Shown here piece after piece: positions 63,900 through 64,000 of a stretch of DNA of 64,000 bases. The translations under genes and the position numbers were made by a program. The notes under the pieces are model-generated. The model was not told the DNA's origin, ran no database searches, and saw only the letters and a program-made list of their open reading frames with translations. The DNA comes from Limisalsivibrio acetivorans (GTDB lineage Bacteria > Chrysiogenota > Deferribacteres > Deferribacterales > Geovibrionaceae), in contig NZ_ATWF01000002.1 of NCBI RefSeq assembly GCF_000421105.1, positions 310,001-374,000 of the forward strand, written 5' to 3'. Positions within the stretch are counted from its first letter, which is position 1, and each line of letters begins with the position of its first letter.

Positions 63900-64000
63900 G
63901 CTTCAGACGCCTATTTCAGAGGAGCAGATCAGAGAACTTAAGGTTGGAGACGAGGTTTCACTCAGCGGAACCATCGTTACAGCCAGAGATGCGGCCCACA
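63892..64000 (+). CDS. fumB: Fumarate hydratase class I, beta subunit (cut off by the window end)
   Basis: The first 36 codons are visible, beginning [20 protein letters not shown] and going on to [14 protein letters not shown], the usual start of class I fumarase beta subunits (TtdB-like). It overlaps fumA by 8 bases and has GGGAGCGAGGTGAGC before the start. The rest lies outside the window. The gene symbol follows the two-part enzyme and should not be confused with the E. coli one-chain FumB. Confidence 0.9.
   Translation, partial: MIKLQTPISEEQIRELKVGDEVSLSGTIVTARDAAH

Overview
The window looks like a chromosomal segment of a Gram-negative, motile, respiratory anaerobe, most likely of the Deferribacterota (Geovibrio/Denitrovibrio type). 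That placement is my inference. It rests on a ferredoxin-dependent TCA cycle (four-subunit 2-oxoglutarate:ferredoxin oxidoreductase, succinyl-CoA ligase, monomeric isocitrate dehydrogenase, aconitase B, class I and class II fumarases), rich two-component, chemotaxis and c-di-GMP signalling, and no sporulation genes. Genes are tightly packed, often overlapping by 4-14 bases. No insertion sequence, CRISPR array or rRNA was seen; one tRNA gene (Pro, CGG) was found.

Layout. 0.1-5.3 kb (+): a translation operon, ffh-rpsP-khpA, then an internal terminator, then rimM-trmD(fusion)-rplS and rplM-rpsI. 5.3-7.36 kb: about 2 kb of AT-rich DNA without convincing genes, carrying two perfect DnaA boxes and diverged repeats (origin-like), then a 79-bp tandem repeat. 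7.36-10.9 kb (-): DUF2062 protein, FlhG/MinD-like ATPase and a CheW-CheZ fusion. 11.0-13.9 kb: three CI/LexA-like regulators with apparently dead peptidase domains around tRNA-Pro. 14-15.3 kb: cyclic-nucleotide-binding protein, PilZ protein and a small secreted protein. 15.36-18.3 kb (-): an isolated phage packaging module (small and large terminase, DUF935 portal). 18.4-23 kb: two membrane histidine kinases flanking a cold-shock-type RRM protein. 23-28.9 kb (-): operon of M1 peptidase/ChaN/PDZ fusion, transglutaminase-like protein, molybdopterin oxidoreductase and pirin. 29-34.9 kb: diguanylate cyclase, then ftsY-unknown-SPL-like radical SAM-ROK kinase (-). 35-43.8 kb: methyl-accepting protein, SMC, DEAD-box helicase, Fic protein. 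43.8-45.4 kb: PAS histidine kinase. 45.5-57 kb (-): acnB, idh, mdh, sucCD, oorDABC. 57.2-61.2 kb: a composite MarR pseudogene, two divergent small DNA-binding proteins, a subtilisin-like protease and a CheY-like receiver. 61.4-64 kb: fumC (-) and fumAB (+, fumB cut by the window end).

How parts work together. acnB-idh-mdh-sucCD-oorDABC with the fumarases supplies most of the TCA cycle. A 17-19 bp near-palindrome (consensus near ATTGTATTCTGTATACAAT) overlaps the predicted core promoters of acnB, idh and fumAB, which suggests one unidentified regulator controls all three; this is the most testable new result. Other unusual items are the CheW-CheZ fusion with repetitive acidic linker, the origin-like region, the leader-peptide-plus-terminator arrangement before rimM, cysteine-containing inserts in two histidine kinases, the M1-ChaN-PDZ fusion, and the orphan terminase-portal module.
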